From positions 2,090,501 through 2,154,500 of the forward strand of contig NZ_CP054491.1 of NCBI RefSeq assembly GCF_013343005.1: a DNA stretch of 64,000 nucleotides, read 5' to 3'. Source of the stretch: Candidatus Reidiella endopervernicosa (GTDB lineage: Bacteria; Pseudomonadota; Gammaproteobacteria; GCF-013343005). This document shows positions 18,875 through 28,907 of the stretch, piece after piece. Made by a program: the position numbers and the translations under genes. A model generated the notes under the pieces. The model was given only the letters and a program-made list of their open reading frames with translations, had not been told where the DNA came from and ran no database searches. Each line of letters starts with the position of its first letter. Position 1 is the stretch's first letter.

Positions 18875-19558
18875 ATGAAACTACTGGCCATCGACACCGC
18901 CACCGAGGCGTGTTCCGCCGCACTCTATATCGATGGTGAGGTGCTGTCGCGATTTGAGATTGCACCACGCCAACACGCCAGACTGATCCTGCCAATGATC
19001 GACTCACTGCTGAGTGAGGCGGGTATCGTCGTTGCCGATCTTGATGCACTCGCCTTCGGTCGTGGTCCTGGTGGTTTTACCGGTGTGCGTATCGCCACCG
19101 GTGTGATCCAGGGTGTCGGCTTTGCCACTGAACTCCCCGTTGTTCCCGTCTCAACCTTGGCTGCTCTGGCGCAGGGTGCCTGGCGCGAGTTTGGTTACAA
19201 GCAGATTGCTACTGCCATTGATGCACGAATGGGGGAGGTCTATTGGGGACGCTACACACTGGCCGATAATGAACTGATGCAGCTACAGGGCGAAGAGTTG
19301 GTCATCCCACCCGAACAGGTGGAAGGCGAGGGTAGTGGTTGGGTTGGCATCGGCAGTGGCTGGACGACCTATAGCGATGTGATGCAGTCACAGCTTGTTA
19401 ACGAGCTGGAAGAACAAAAAGGTGAACGTTTCCCCAATGCACACGACATCGCACTCCTGGCCGTGAATGATTTTCATAATGGAGTGGCCGTTAACGCCGC
19501 CGAAGCCCTACCGATCTATCTGCGCGACAAGGTGGCAAAAAAGAAGGGTGAGCAGTAG
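18875..19558 (+). CDS. tsaB: tRNA threonylcarbamoyladenosine biosynthesis protein TsaB
   Basis: 227 aa. ASKHA fold start LLAIDTATEACSAALY, HARLILPMIDSLL and the GRGPGGFTGVRIA segment are diagnostic. TsaB bridges TsaD and TsaE in making t6A37 of ANN-decoding tRNAs. It has no own catalytic site. Directly follows yoaA. Intact. Confidence 0.95.
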   Translation: MKLLAIDTATEACSAALYIDGEVLSRFEIAPRQHARLILPMIDSLLSEAGIVVADLDALAFGRGPGGFTGVRIATGVIQGVGFATELPVVPVSTLAALAQGAWREFGYKQIATAIDARMGEVYWGRYTLADNELMQLQGEELVIPPEQVEGEGSGWVGIGSGWTTYSDVMQSQLVNELEEQKGERFPNAHDIALLAVNDFHNGVAVNAAEALPIYLRDKVAKKKGEQ

Positions 19559-19667
19559 CCTTGCGTAGTAGGGGATAGAATTAATTATGACTCCTCATAT
19601 CCCACCATGTAATCCAGATCACAATTTAATCCTGTCCACTTTCTGTTTACAAGGAGAGTAACACCCA

Positions 19668-19944
19668 GTGAAACAACAACTACGAACCCTCTTCTCGCCC
19701 ATACTCAATACATTCGAGTCGGGCAATGAACCATTCGAATACCGCGCCTCACACCGAACCATCCTGCTGGTCATTGGTGTTCTCTTCTCCGGTCTGGCGA
19801 CACTGCTTTTCTGGCTCGTACTCGGAAAAGATCCCGCCTACCTGTTTCCAGTGTTTGTTTTGGGCGGTGGGTTTTGTCGCCTTTCTGGTTGGCGGACTTG
19901 GTACCGATCGAGCCGTGGCGAAGATCTGGAATTCTAGGAAGTAA
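19668..19944 (+). pseudogene. small two-helix membrane protein with one frameshift
   Basis: GTG start at 19668 behind an AAGGAG RBS. The first helix (TILLVIGVLFSGLATLLFWLVL) and start of the second (AYLFPVFVLGGG) read in one frame. At the T/G-rich stretch near 19860-19880 the frame must shift to continue as FVAFLVGGLGTDRAVAKIWNSRK, ending at 19944. Without the shift the protein ends with a hydrophilic nonsense tail at 19937. Homopolymers at the site make a sequencing error possible. No family recognised. Confidence 0.5.
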
Positions 19945-20057
19945 CCGTGCGGTATTACTCACGACCTGGCAGTAATTAACGTTCGCTGTTATTTAGTGAT
20001 TACTCTCTGACGTCCAACCACCATTGCGGCGATTGTTAATACTACGTCGACTATCCT

Positions 20058-20246
20058 TTAGCAGATCGAAACGTATTTGATCGCGTCGGTCGCAGCTTTC
20101 ACGACGGGAGTAAAGGCGAAGCGACGATCATGGCCTATATATTCGCCGTCGTCTTTCTGTCCAAAATTAGCTATCGCTGGTGAGTTGTTCTCTTCGTCGA
20201 GAGGCACAAGTTCCAATGGCTGTTTGTTCGATTCATTGCTGTTCAT
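20058..20246 (-). CDS. small hydrophilic hypothetical protein
   Basis: 62 aa from ATG 20246, with a strong RBS (gggaggag) six bases upstream. The composition is hydrophilic and acidic in the first half (LVPLDEENNSP), with a basic-aromatic patch HDRRFAFTP. It has no recognised family. Support is the RBS and the absence of any competing gene in this interval. Confidence 0.4.
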   Translation of the reverse strand: MNSNESNKQPLELVPLDEENNSPAIANFGQKDDGEYIGHDRRFAFTPVVKAATDAIKYVSIC

Positions 20247-20364
20247 TATCACTCCTCCCTTGCACTGTTTCAGTAATTAAGATTGCATCGATTGTGCATA
20301 ATGAAAAAGACTCAGGAGCAATCTTCATCGCTTCTTCACACTCTCCATAATGACTGCATATTGT

Positions 20365-20430
20365 GTTCTCCATATGGAGTGGTGTCTGATGCCGTGAACA
20401 GATATCTCCTATGAGGCTTCAGAGCCTCCG
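20365..20430. repeat. palindrome and hairpin upstream of putA
   Basis: A 12-bp perfect palindrome CTCCATATGGAG (20368-20379) and a hairpin GAGGCT-tcag-AGCCTC (20413-20428) lie about 90-150 bp before the putA start. They could be operator or attenuator sequences. Nothing else is seen in 20253-20515. Confidence 0.3.
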
Positions 20431-20515
20431 AGGAGTGCTATAACGACTGCTATACTTTTTCCATACGTATCTGGATCACACATACACTGGATGGGGCAGG
20501 GTATCGATACAGGCT

Positions 20516-23500
20516 ATGAATCAGCGCTCCGGCACGCATCCGTCCCATCAATCAACGTCACCGATAACCTCCGCTTCGGAGCAGCAGATCCAGGCGTTGG
20601 GCACCGAACTTCTCTCTGCGCTTCGTGAGACGGCGGCCTCTCGTTCGGTAGCTGAACAGTGGATGGAACGGCTGCTGACCGGGCTGATGGAAAATGAACG
20701 ATTTCGTGTACAGGCGTTGCGTTTTGTCGATCTTCTACCTGCCCTCTCCGATGATCTCGATCTGGTTCATCATCTACGCGAATATTTTACTAAGGACGAT
20801 TTGGCGCTGCTGGGTTTGGGCAGATGGGATCTGCCCAGTTCAGATGAGGGTATAACCTCACGTCTGATTGCAAAGGCGGTGCGCATCTCCATGCTAAGTA
20901 TGGCTCGCCGTTTCATGGGTGGCAGCGATGCGGGTGAGGTATTCAAGAGCGCCAGGAAACTGCGTCAACGGGGGATGAACTTCAGCATCGACCTGTTGGG
21001 TGAGGAGACGGTGAGTGAGGTCGAGGCCGTTGAATACCAACAGGCCTATCTAGCGTTGATCGGCCAGCTCAAGGGACGTGTTGATAAGTGGGATGAGGTA
21101 TCGTTACTGGATAGAAGTAACAGACGATACTCTCCCCGGCAGTCGCTCTCATTAAAAGTTTCTTCACTCTATTCACAGCTCACCTGCCTCGATCCTGAGG
21201 GTGGTATCGAGGCGCTCTCTGAGCGATTGCGTCCTATCTTGCTCAAGGCTCGTCGCAACGGCGCCTTTGTCACTATCGATATGGAACAGTATGAGAGCAA
21301 GGAGATTACTCTGGGGGTGTTTAGAGAGCTATTAATGGAACCTGAGTTACGCGACTGGGCTGATGTGGGGATTGCTATTCAGAGCTATCTGCGTGATGCC
21401 GAGCAGACCATTCATGAATTGATTGAGTGGGCCCGTGAACGGGGAGCGCCGGTGACGGTGCGGCTGGTGCGTGGTGCCTACTGGGATTATGAGACGGTGG
21501 TTGCCAGTCAACAGCACTGGTCCGTCCCCGTTTGGGGAACGAAGTGGCAGACCGATCGCTGTTTTGAACGCTGTGTGCAGTTGCTGATGCAGCATCACCC
21601 CACCATCGAGACCGCTATTGCGACCCACAATGTTCGCAGTATTACGGTGGCTATGGTGGCGGCAGAAGAGCAGGGGTCGTGCCGAAGAATTATGAGTTTC
21701 AGATGCTCTATGGGATGGCGGAACCGCTGCAGAGGATGCTGGTTGAACGCGGCTACCGTTTACGGATCTATCTCCCATTTGGGCAGCTGATTCCCGGTAT
21801 GGCCTAGCTGGTGCGTCGCCTGTTGGAAAACAGTTCCAGTCAGTCTTTTTGCGTATGGGCTTTAGTGATGAGAGACCGGCAGCTGAACTGCTGGCTGAAC
21901 CGAAAGAGTCAGTCGACGCCGGTGATCCCAGTTTAACCGCCAATTCTGAATCGCCCTTTTTCAATGAACCGGTCCGACGATTTGTGGGGCCGGATGAGGC
22001 TCCGCATTTCGCAGTGCCATTGCTCAGGTGCGTACAAGGTTGGGCCTCGACTATCCGTTGGTGATCGATGGTCAAAAGCTGAGCACTGAAGATACGATCG
22101 ATTCGATTAATCCAGCCAGCTGTTTTGAGTTGGTGGGGCGAGTCTGTGTGGCAGGTGAGCGGGAGGTGGAGCGGGCGCTACAGGGCGCAGAGGCCGCCTT
22201 TGCCCACTGGAGTGTCAGGCCAGTGGATGAACGCTCTGCATTGATGCGTCAAGTTGCAGCGGCCCTGCGTGAACGTCGCGATGAGTTTGCGGCATGGGAG
22301 ATCCTGGAGGCGGGTAAGGGGTGGGCCGAAGCCGATGCCGATATCACCGAGGCGATCGCTTTTATCAACTACTACGCCGATGCGGCGGAGCGGTTGGGGA
22401 AGGTGCGGCCGCAGAATGTTCCCGGTGAGGATAACCTCTATCGCTATTTGCCAAAGGGGTTGGATTGATTCTGCCGCCCTGGAACTTTCCTATGGCTATC
22501 CTCTGCGGCATGTTGAGTGCCGCGGTGGTGAGCGGTAATACGGTGATCCTCAAGCCCTCATCACTGACGCCGGTAGTGGCGGCTCACTTTGTCGACCTGC
22601 TGCATGAGATGGGACTTCCCGCAGGGGTGGTGCAGTTTCTACCCGGCCCCGGTGAGGCAGTTGGGGAGTATCTGGTACGGCACCCAAAGACCCACTTTAT
22701 CGCCTTCACGGGTTCGCGAGAGGTGGGGCTGAGGATTCTGGAACTGGCGGCTAAACCATCCCCGGAGCAGCACCACGTCAAACGGGTGATCGCTGAGATG
22801 GGCGGTAAAATGCCATCATCGTCGACCGTGATGCCGATCTCGACGATGCGGTGGCGGGTTCTATTGCCTCGGCCTTTGGCTTTCAGGGGCAGAAGTGCAG
22901 TGCCGCCTCGCGGATCATCGTGGTGGGGAGTGCGCGTTATGAGCTCTTTGTCAGACGTTTGAGTGAAGCGGCGCAGAGCCTGCGCATCGGGTCGCCCGAA
23001 GAGTCCGGTAGTGCCATGGGGCCGGTGATCTCACGGCGTGCGCAGGAGCGAATCATCAAGGCGATTGAGTGCGGCAGAGGAGAGGCGCGGCTGGTCCTGG
23101 CACCCGATCACCCGGTTCACCTTGAGGGGTACTATGTCGGCCCGACCATCTTTGCCGATGTGACACCGGACTCCACACTGGCTCAGGATGAGATCTTTGG
23201 CCCGGTGTTGAGCGTCTTGCGAGCTACAGATTTTGAACAGGCATTAGAGATTGCCAATGGCACCGCCTATGCCCTGACCGGCGGTGTCTATTCGCGGAGT
23301 CCTGAAAACCTTCGCTTGCAACAGAGCGGTTCCAGGTGGGCAATCTCTATCTCAACCGAAAGATCACCGGTGCCATGGTCGGACGACAACCCTTCGGCGG
23401 CTATAAGGAGAGTGGGGTGGGTAGTAAGACGGGTGGGCCCGATTATCTACTCCAGTTCATGGAGCTGCGCACGATCACCGAAAATACACTGCGGCGAGGA

Positions 23501-23524
23501 TTTGCGCCGTTGTCGAAGGAGTGA
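20516..23524 (+). pseudogene. putA: bifunctional proline dehydrogenase / P5C dehydrogenase (PutA), decayed
   Basis: The N-terminal half (20516-21675) is a PRODH TIM barrel with SLKVSSLYSQL and VRLVRGAYWDYE. A frameshift near 21675 moves the frame to YEFQMLYGMAEPL, followed by an in-frame stop at about 21805. Another shift brings in the P5CDH half (22028 onward: [23 protein letters not shown]-like FTGSREVG, catalytic GQKCSA), itself broken near 22465, 22815 and 23320. The end is [22 protein letters not shown] to 23524. Thus at least five lesions; the proline-to-glutamate pathway by this gene is lost. The catalytic Cys is still present, so the decay is not ancient. Confidence 0.85.
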
Positions 23525-23642
23525 GGCGCGGTTATCTGAACAGTCCATTTATCGTGATCGGATAATCGTTAGCAGCACAAATCGCTGTGCGCCCCTCTCC
23601 TTTACCCTGGCCTCACCGATCAGAGACCGCGCTTGCGTGTGA

Positions 23643-25106
23643 CTACCCCAGGCTGAAGAGGGCTCTGATGCGAATAAGCGTCTGCTCCAGGATAGATTGA
23701 GGCTGCTGCTCTACATCGTCTATTTGTGCCGATGCAATCTTCGCAGCTGAGTCGGCCTGACGTTCGGCGAGTAGCTCAGCGAGATAGTTGGCCAGTTCGG
23801 GGCGCCCCTGCATCATCTGGGTCATGGTGTCGCGGGAGATCTCTATGATCATCGAGTCGACAATCGGCACAACCGTGGCTGACCTTGGCTCACCGAGCAG
23901 CAGCGACATCTCGCCGAAGAAATCCCCCGGTTGAATACGTCCCACAACGGTTTCTGCTTGTCCCTCCTTGGCCTTGCGTACCTCCAACATGCCTTCACGC
24001 AGGATGAAGAGTGAATCACCGGCTTCACCCTGGCGAAGCAGAGGTGTTCCTGCATGGGCTAATCGGTTGTTTGACTGGGTCGATAGCTGGCGTAACTCCT
24101 CTTTTGTAAATACTACAAAAATAGGGATGTGCAGGATGAGCGGATCGATGTCGCTAAATTCATCGCTCTGTTCGGGCCGTGCAGGGATACGACGAAGATC
24201 GAGTTTCGGTATGGGGACTTCGATGCCTGCGTAGTGAAGGTTACGCAGAATGTTTTGATGCACCTTGAAGCGGAAAACCGGCACACGTCCTGCGTCTGGG
24301 CACCAGTACAAGATGCGCCACAGGATGCCGCGTTCGGTGTAGTCAGCGATGCTGATGATCGAGTTACGAGGTATGGCCGCTATCTCATCAATCTGATTAA
24401 CGGCTCCGAGCAGAATGCGTTGTCCCTGGTGAGTGGTGACGTTATATGGCAGCGTCACTTTGATCTCATCGCGGAAGAACTGTTGTGGGCGCGAATAGAG
24501 TACTGCCTGGTTGCTGGTGAAGTGGCCATTGGGTACCACCAGAGTGACCTCATTCGGAGTCACAAGATGCACGGCCCGCCAGTTCATCTCCGTTACTCGA
24601 CCAACCCCGGACTCTTCATCGACCAGTAGCCAATCGCCGATCTCAAACGGTCTTTGCAGTGCCAGCACTATGCCTGAAAAGGCGTCCAGAATGGGACGTT
24701 GCAGGGCGAAACCAGCTACACCCATCGAGACGGTGGATGCCGCTATCAAGGTGGTGAGTGATAGGCCATAGACGAGACTCACTACGCCGCAGGCGGCCCA
24801 GAACCAGATTAGTGCAGCGATGATTTGACGCAGCAGACGCGGTGCGTGATAGCCATGTGCCACCATTAAACGCTGCCAGACCACCGCATCAATCAGGCGA
24901 ATTAGCAGAAAGGCACCGCTGATCCAGAGTAGTGTCGATGTCAGGTGGAAGAGTGCGTTGAGAGTGCTTTCATCTGCAATCAAACGACTGCCGAAGGTGT
25001 TGGCTGCACCTATTAGGCCGAATGCTGCGGCCAGAAGTAATAGTGGGGCTATCAGTGTTAGTAATGAGTGTTGCTTGTCCGGCGAGACAGTCGGGAGGGA
25101 AGACAT
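23643..25106 (-). CDS. MscS-type channel fused to a cyclic nucleotide-binding domain
   Basis: 487 aa. About four N-terminal membrane helices lead into the MscS core (VSMGVAGFALQRPILDAFSGIVLALQ broken here only by description) and the beta domain FEIGDWLLVDEESGVG. The C-terminus has a CRP-like cNMP-binding fold with GDFFGEMSLLLGEPRSATV (about residues 395-415), containing the GE and RSA phosphate-binding-cassette residues. This is the bacterial cyclic nucleotide-gated (bCNG) arrangement within the MscS superfamily. Intact and single-gene. Confidence 0.85.
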   Translation of the reverse strand: MSSLPTVSPDKQHSLLTLIAPLLLLAAAFGLIGAANTFGSRLIADESTLNALFHLTSTLLWISGAFLLIRLIDAVVWQRLMVAHGYHAPRLLRQIIAALIWFWAACGVVSLVYGLSLTTLIAASTVSMGVAGFALQRPILDAFSGIVLALQRPFEIGDWLLVDEESGVGRVTEMNWRAVHLVTPNEVTLVVPNGHFTSNQAVLYSRPQQFFRDEIKVTLPYNVTTHQGQRILLGAVNQIDEIAAIPRNSIISIADYTERGILWRILYWCPDAGRVPVFRFKVHQNILRNLHYAGIEVPIPKLDLRRIPARPEQSDEFSDIDPLILHIPIFVVFTKEELRQLSTQSNNRLAHAGTPLLRQGEAGDSLFILREGMLEVRKAKEGQAETVVGRIQPGDFFGEMSLLLGEPRSATVVPIVDSMIIEISRDTMTQMMQGRPELANYLAELLAERQADSAAKIASAQIDDVEQQPQSILEQTLIRIRALFSLG

Positions 25107-25366
25107 CTGAGGCTCCTAAAGGTGTGGTTAAACACTCACCTGGAACCCTGTTCATAACTGGCCTCTCTCTGTGCCGCAGATGAAGAGGCAATTAACCTTG
25201 TTTATGTGTGGAATTGCTTTGTCATAGATCAAGTGAGCTGGGGTTTCTGAGCGACATCGGTGTTGTTATAGACCGTCTTACGCAGAGCTGAACGTCGTGA
25301 ATATCTGGTCTCAGAAGGGAAGGGTGACGGTGTGTCGTGGTCGTCCAGTCAGCTTGTCTTAAGTCG

Positions 25367-25855
25367 CTAGTTATTTCGGATAAGAAAGCGATGCCAGCGC
25401 CAGCCCGCGATGGCAAACAACGCGGCATAACCGAGCCACATCAACACCATGTGCCAGTTGATAAGGAGTGCGAGTCGGCTCTCCTGATGGTTGTGCGGAT
25501 TGTAGTGGACGGTGATGCTATTTCCCGCGGTGATCTGTTGATTATTGGGTGCTATGTCGAGTCCCGTGTAAGAGTTCTCCATCAGCGAATAGCGATAGGC
25601 GATCCGGTGGCTATCAACTGCAAGATACTCTGCCTTCCCACGGTAGCCTGCCGTGACTCCATTCTGATTCTTTCCCTGTGTGGCTGAGACAAAGCCGGTG
25701 ACCTTGCCGGTGACGTTGGGCCAGAACTCGGCACGACTACCATCGTAGAGATTATAGAGGGCGAAGCTGGTACAGAGGGCTGTGAGCAGATAGGCGAATG
25801 AGACGAGGGGAAATCTCTTAATCCAGTTGATGATGTTCATGCTTCTCTTCTTCAT
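25367..25855 (-). CDS. DUF3592-like membrane protein
   Basis: 162 aa with two membrane helices (FPLVSFAYLLTALCTSFALY near the N-terminus; WHMVLMWLGYAALFAIAGW near the C-terminus) and an extracytoplasmic loop with IAYRYSLMENSYTG and ITVHYNPHNHQESRL, the pattern of DUF3592 proteins. Start ATG 25855 (an internal ATG lies 15 bases downstream). Function unknown. Confidence 0.65.
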   Translation of the reverse strand: MKKRSMNIINWIKRFPLVSFAYLLTALCTSFALYNLYDGSRAEFWPNVTGKVTGFVSATQGKNQNGVTAGYRGKAEYLAVDSHRIAYRYSLMENSYTGLDIAPNNQQITAGNSITVHYNPHNHQESRLALLINWHMVLMWLGYAALFAIAGWRWHRFLIRNN

Positions 25856-25996
25856 TAGTTGTTATTTGGTAGATGGTATCAAAGTTGAGGGTGATCGGCT
25901 CAGGTGTGGGGGCTTATACAGGGTTATCACACATCGGTCGTTCTACTGGTATTATGCGATGCAATAACTAACAACAAGATCGATACGAGGGGCAAT

Positions 25997-26449
25997 ATGG
26001 ATATCACCAAGGCGCTGGCTGCAAATGAGCTTTTTCAGGGGATGACGGCTTCACTGATTGAGAAGATAGCCGCCATCTGCATACCGACACACTATCTGAG
26101 CGGGATCGAGATCTTTGATCGTGGTACCAAGGGTAAGGAGATCTATATCGTTCCTCACGGTCGTGTTGCGCTTGAACTCACCACGATTGGTGAGACGGTG
26201 ACCGAAGAGCTCGATCAGGCGCTGGAAAATGAGGTGTTTGGTGAGATGGCGCTGGTGCATGACTACCGTCGTAGTGCCCGTGCTACGGCCCTCGAAGATA
26301 TCGAGCTGCTTAAGATCGATTGTGCCGCGCTACTCGAACTGCTCGATCGTAACCATGAGGATGGTTACAACGTGATGCGTAATCTGGCCAAGATTCTGGC
26401 ACGCAAGGTGGTCCACACCAACCTGTTGCTGCGTAATGCGATGGTCTAA
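25997..26449 (+). CDS. single-domain cyclic nucleotide-binding protein
   Basis: 150 aa from ATG 25997, RBS gagg 6 bp upstream. CRP-like beta-roll with FDRGTKGKEIYIVPHGRVAL and cassette ENEVFGEMALVHDYRRSARAT, holding the conserved E and R residues. There is no DNA-binding domain. It probably acts as a sensor subunit or adaptor. A second cNMP-domain gene (bCNG-like channel) lies 900 bp away, though on the other strand. Confidence 0.75.
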   Translation: MDITKALAANELFQGMTASLIEKIAAICIPTHYLSGIEIFDRGTKGKEIYIVPHGRVALELTTIGETVTEELDQALENEVFGEMALVHDYRRSARATALEDIELLKIDCAALLELLDRNHEDGYNVMRNLAKILARKVVHTNLLLRNAMV

Positions 26450-26494
26450 TCCACGATGATCTAAGTCGCAATAGCAGATTGGCAATTAGCCCCG

Positions 26495-26665
26495 TTGACC
26501 ACATTGGAGAGCGAAGCGAGGACGGTTAGTTCCCGATAGTCGACGCTGTCTGAATCTTCGTAGTTGTGAGTGGAAGCGAACGATGGAGAAGATGCAGCAG
26601 TGGCTTTGAGTCAACGTAGAGTCAGTAAGAGGTAGTGTGGCGCCGCGCGGTAGCGATTGCGCTAT
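26495..26665 (+). mobile_element. decayed 5' part of the CG-flanked element (copy 5)
   Basis: About 170 bp resembling the first half of the element with many substitutions (TTGACCACATTGGAGAGCGAAG..., GTAGTTGTGAGTGGAAGCGAACGATGGAG). The 3' hairpin half is absent or unrecognisable. It marks an older insertion than the other eleven. The rest of 26666-26776 shows nothing recognisable. Confidence 0.7.
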
Positions 26666-26776
26666 CTGCTCAGGATGGTTGTTGAACGCACATTTAAATC
26701 CAAGCTAGTTACTTGGCCAAGGTAATAAATCAAACCACCTGAACCAATAACTATCACTCTTTAGTGTGCTGAGCCC

Positions 26777-27947
26777 TTACTTATTCACCATGCCACTATC
26801 TTCAGCTACTCCAGTTATCAGATGATTGTTTTCGGCACTATTTGATCGTATGCCGATGTTATCCTCTGCAAGGACATAAGGTGTTAATACAATAAGAAGC
26901 TCTCTCCTGAACTTCATTATCCGTTGAACCGAATAGTGGTCCAATACCAGGCAATTCACCAACAACCGGTACACGGCCTTTAGATTTTCACGATTAGCTG
27001 CGGCAAGTCCGCCAATGATAATGGGTGTGCGATCAGGAATGCGGGCGAATGTACGCACCTTGCGGCTGGCAGCACCAGCTTTTGTAGCCAACAACACCCT
27101 TCCACCTGCATTATCAGGTGCAAACACTTCACCGGCATTATCATCAACTTCGGCATCGACAGTTGCATCGATCTCCATGCTAATCCACTGACGATCCGCT
27201 GAAACACGTGGCCGCAGATTCAACGTAATACCAATCAACAACGGCTCGAACGAGTAGTCTGAGATCGTAATGCTGCCATTTTCATTGATTCGACTGGAAA
27301 TTCTAGGCGTTTGTAATACATCAACAATTTGAATTACCGCTTGATGATTACTCAATGCTAAACGCTCGGGCGTGACAGAATCTGTGCACGCCCATTCTCA
27401 ATCAACGCTCGCAGTTTAAACTGTACACCGACCCCGGATTAAAAGTGAAATCACCGGCCTCATCCATTCTTGTGTTACTTTCGTATGATACAGAGTCTCC
27501 ATCTTTTATTTCCATCTGCCCAAGGGTTAGCAGGGTATGATTTCCAATATTAGCCGATTGCCACTCCACACCCAGTTCCTTGGAATCTTCACTACTAATC
27601 TCTACCACAAGAGTTTCTATGAACACCTGAGCAGAGGCAGTGTCGATTCGTTCAGACACTGTAGCCGTCAATTCATCCAGGTCCTGCTTTTGTTCAGGAT
27701 GATAAAACACCAATAATCGATCAAGGTTTGATGAATTACTTTTGCGCAACGGGTTGATAGTCAGGTTTCCTGTCGCGCCAGCCGCGCTTCCATGTAGCTG
27801 TTCACCACCAACAAAGGTCATTTGAGTATCATCAGGAGCAGTTGGCAAAACAATTACCGGCAGTTGGTCACAGGTATATCGACCTGCATTGATGCCTAAC
27901 GCAACACTGGAAAGGTCAATTAAGTTATACCCCATTACCGACAACAT
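26777..27947 (-). pseudogene. outer-membrane secretin (GspD/PilQ/MshL family), frameshifted
   Basis: Two frames give one protein. The upstream piece (27947-27402) has VFIETLVVEISSEDSKELGVEW, the strand that begins the secretin core (split here for brevity: VFIETLVVEIS then KELGVEW). After a frameshift near 27410 the core continues as LRALIENGRAQILSRPSVLAL and ends with VRTFARIPDRTPIIIGGLAA and LLIVLTPYVLAED. These are classic secretin-domain motifs. The N-terminal N-domains are not found. A small lipoprotein gene lies upstream, as in several pilus or secretion loci. No other pilus gene is near, so this is a remnant. Confidence 0.75.
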
Positions 27948-28127
27948 CGTTGCTGTTGACCTGACATCCTGATTTGAAAGTGATACCTCTTCGAGAGTAA
28001 ATCTTTTAATGCAAAACTACCCGTATCGCATGCACGAACAGTTTTCTGCAGCGCTCTATTTTTACGGCAGCTGCTTTATTTCTGTGTTATGACGTGCGGC
28101 AGATCTCAGCTGCTCGTTGTAAAGAAA

Positions 28128-28271
28128 TTAGCGCGCCTGTGCTGCCTGCAATCGCTCAGCACGTTGCGCTGCATTATCGGACCTGTCCGCATCCATTGCG
28201 GCACAACCAGACAGCACCCAGCATGCCAAAATAACAACTGAAACATGAGAGATAGATCGTTTGTTTTCCAC
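28128..28271 (-). CDS. very small lipoprotein upstream of the secretin remnant
   Basis: GTG start at 28271 (weak RBS). 47 aa: basic N-region MENKRSISH, hydrophobic VVILACWVL, lipobox LSGC, then a polar AAMDADRSDNAAQRAERLQ tail. It could be the head of a longer decayed lipoprotein or a complete small lipoprotein. It has the same direction as the secretin remnant. Confidence 0.4.
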   Translation of the reverse strand: MENKRSISHVSVVILACWVLSGCAAMDADRSDNAAQRAERLQAAQAR

Positions 28272-28351
28272 CTGTAGCTGGCGTGACTGAATACAAGGCG
28301 AAATCAAATCACTTGAATGTGCAATCCATCTACTACCAGATCCATATTCCG

Positions 28352-28629
28352 GGAGTCGCTATTTTGCGAAAGTTTGTTTTGGGCATCCAAGCCCAAGCAA
28401 GCGGCAAATACTTAACGCGACCGTTTATGCCTACGGCGCCCCGACCGTCCTGCGTTCGTTGCGTAATCACCTCTTCGCGGCTCTACACAACTCCCTCAGT
28501 GACTCTACGCCGACATAAAGCCGCTGCTGCATCTTCTTCGTCGTCCGCTCGCGCTCTCAACTACGAATAGGCAGACGGCGTCGACTATCGGGGACTAACC
28601 GCCCTCACTTCGCTCTCCATGGCGGTCAG
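28352..28629 (-). mobile_element. CG-flanked short mobile element, copy 6 (intergenic)
   Basis: 278 bp with CG at 28350-28351 and 28630-28631, reverse orientation. No gene is recognised at either side; 28632-28907 shows nothing else. Confidence 0.9.
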
Positions 28630-28907
28630 CGTCGGCATATAACGCTCTCCCTCAACCAGTCCTAGTTACGGTGCTCGACCTACTAGGTCTTAGTCTGCAT
28701 TTGATTTTTATATAACAGCTAATTCATGTTGTGCAGAAGCCTGTGGGCGGGTCCGCTCTGGACGTATCCAGCCCAGAGCGGTTAAACAACGACCAAAACC
28801 CCGTTCATCTGCTGACTAAATCTCGCCATATTTCAAAGGATGAAACCAGAAAGTATGGCCATCCCAAGAAGCTTAACTAAGCGCTTAACTTAACCAACTC
28901 AGACCCG

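Noticed and set aside
28283-28570. The recurring peptide LRKFVLGIQAQA...RALNYE as a conserved small protein family
   Set aside because: It is just the element translated in whatever host frame enters it; there is no own start, RBS or frame conservation.
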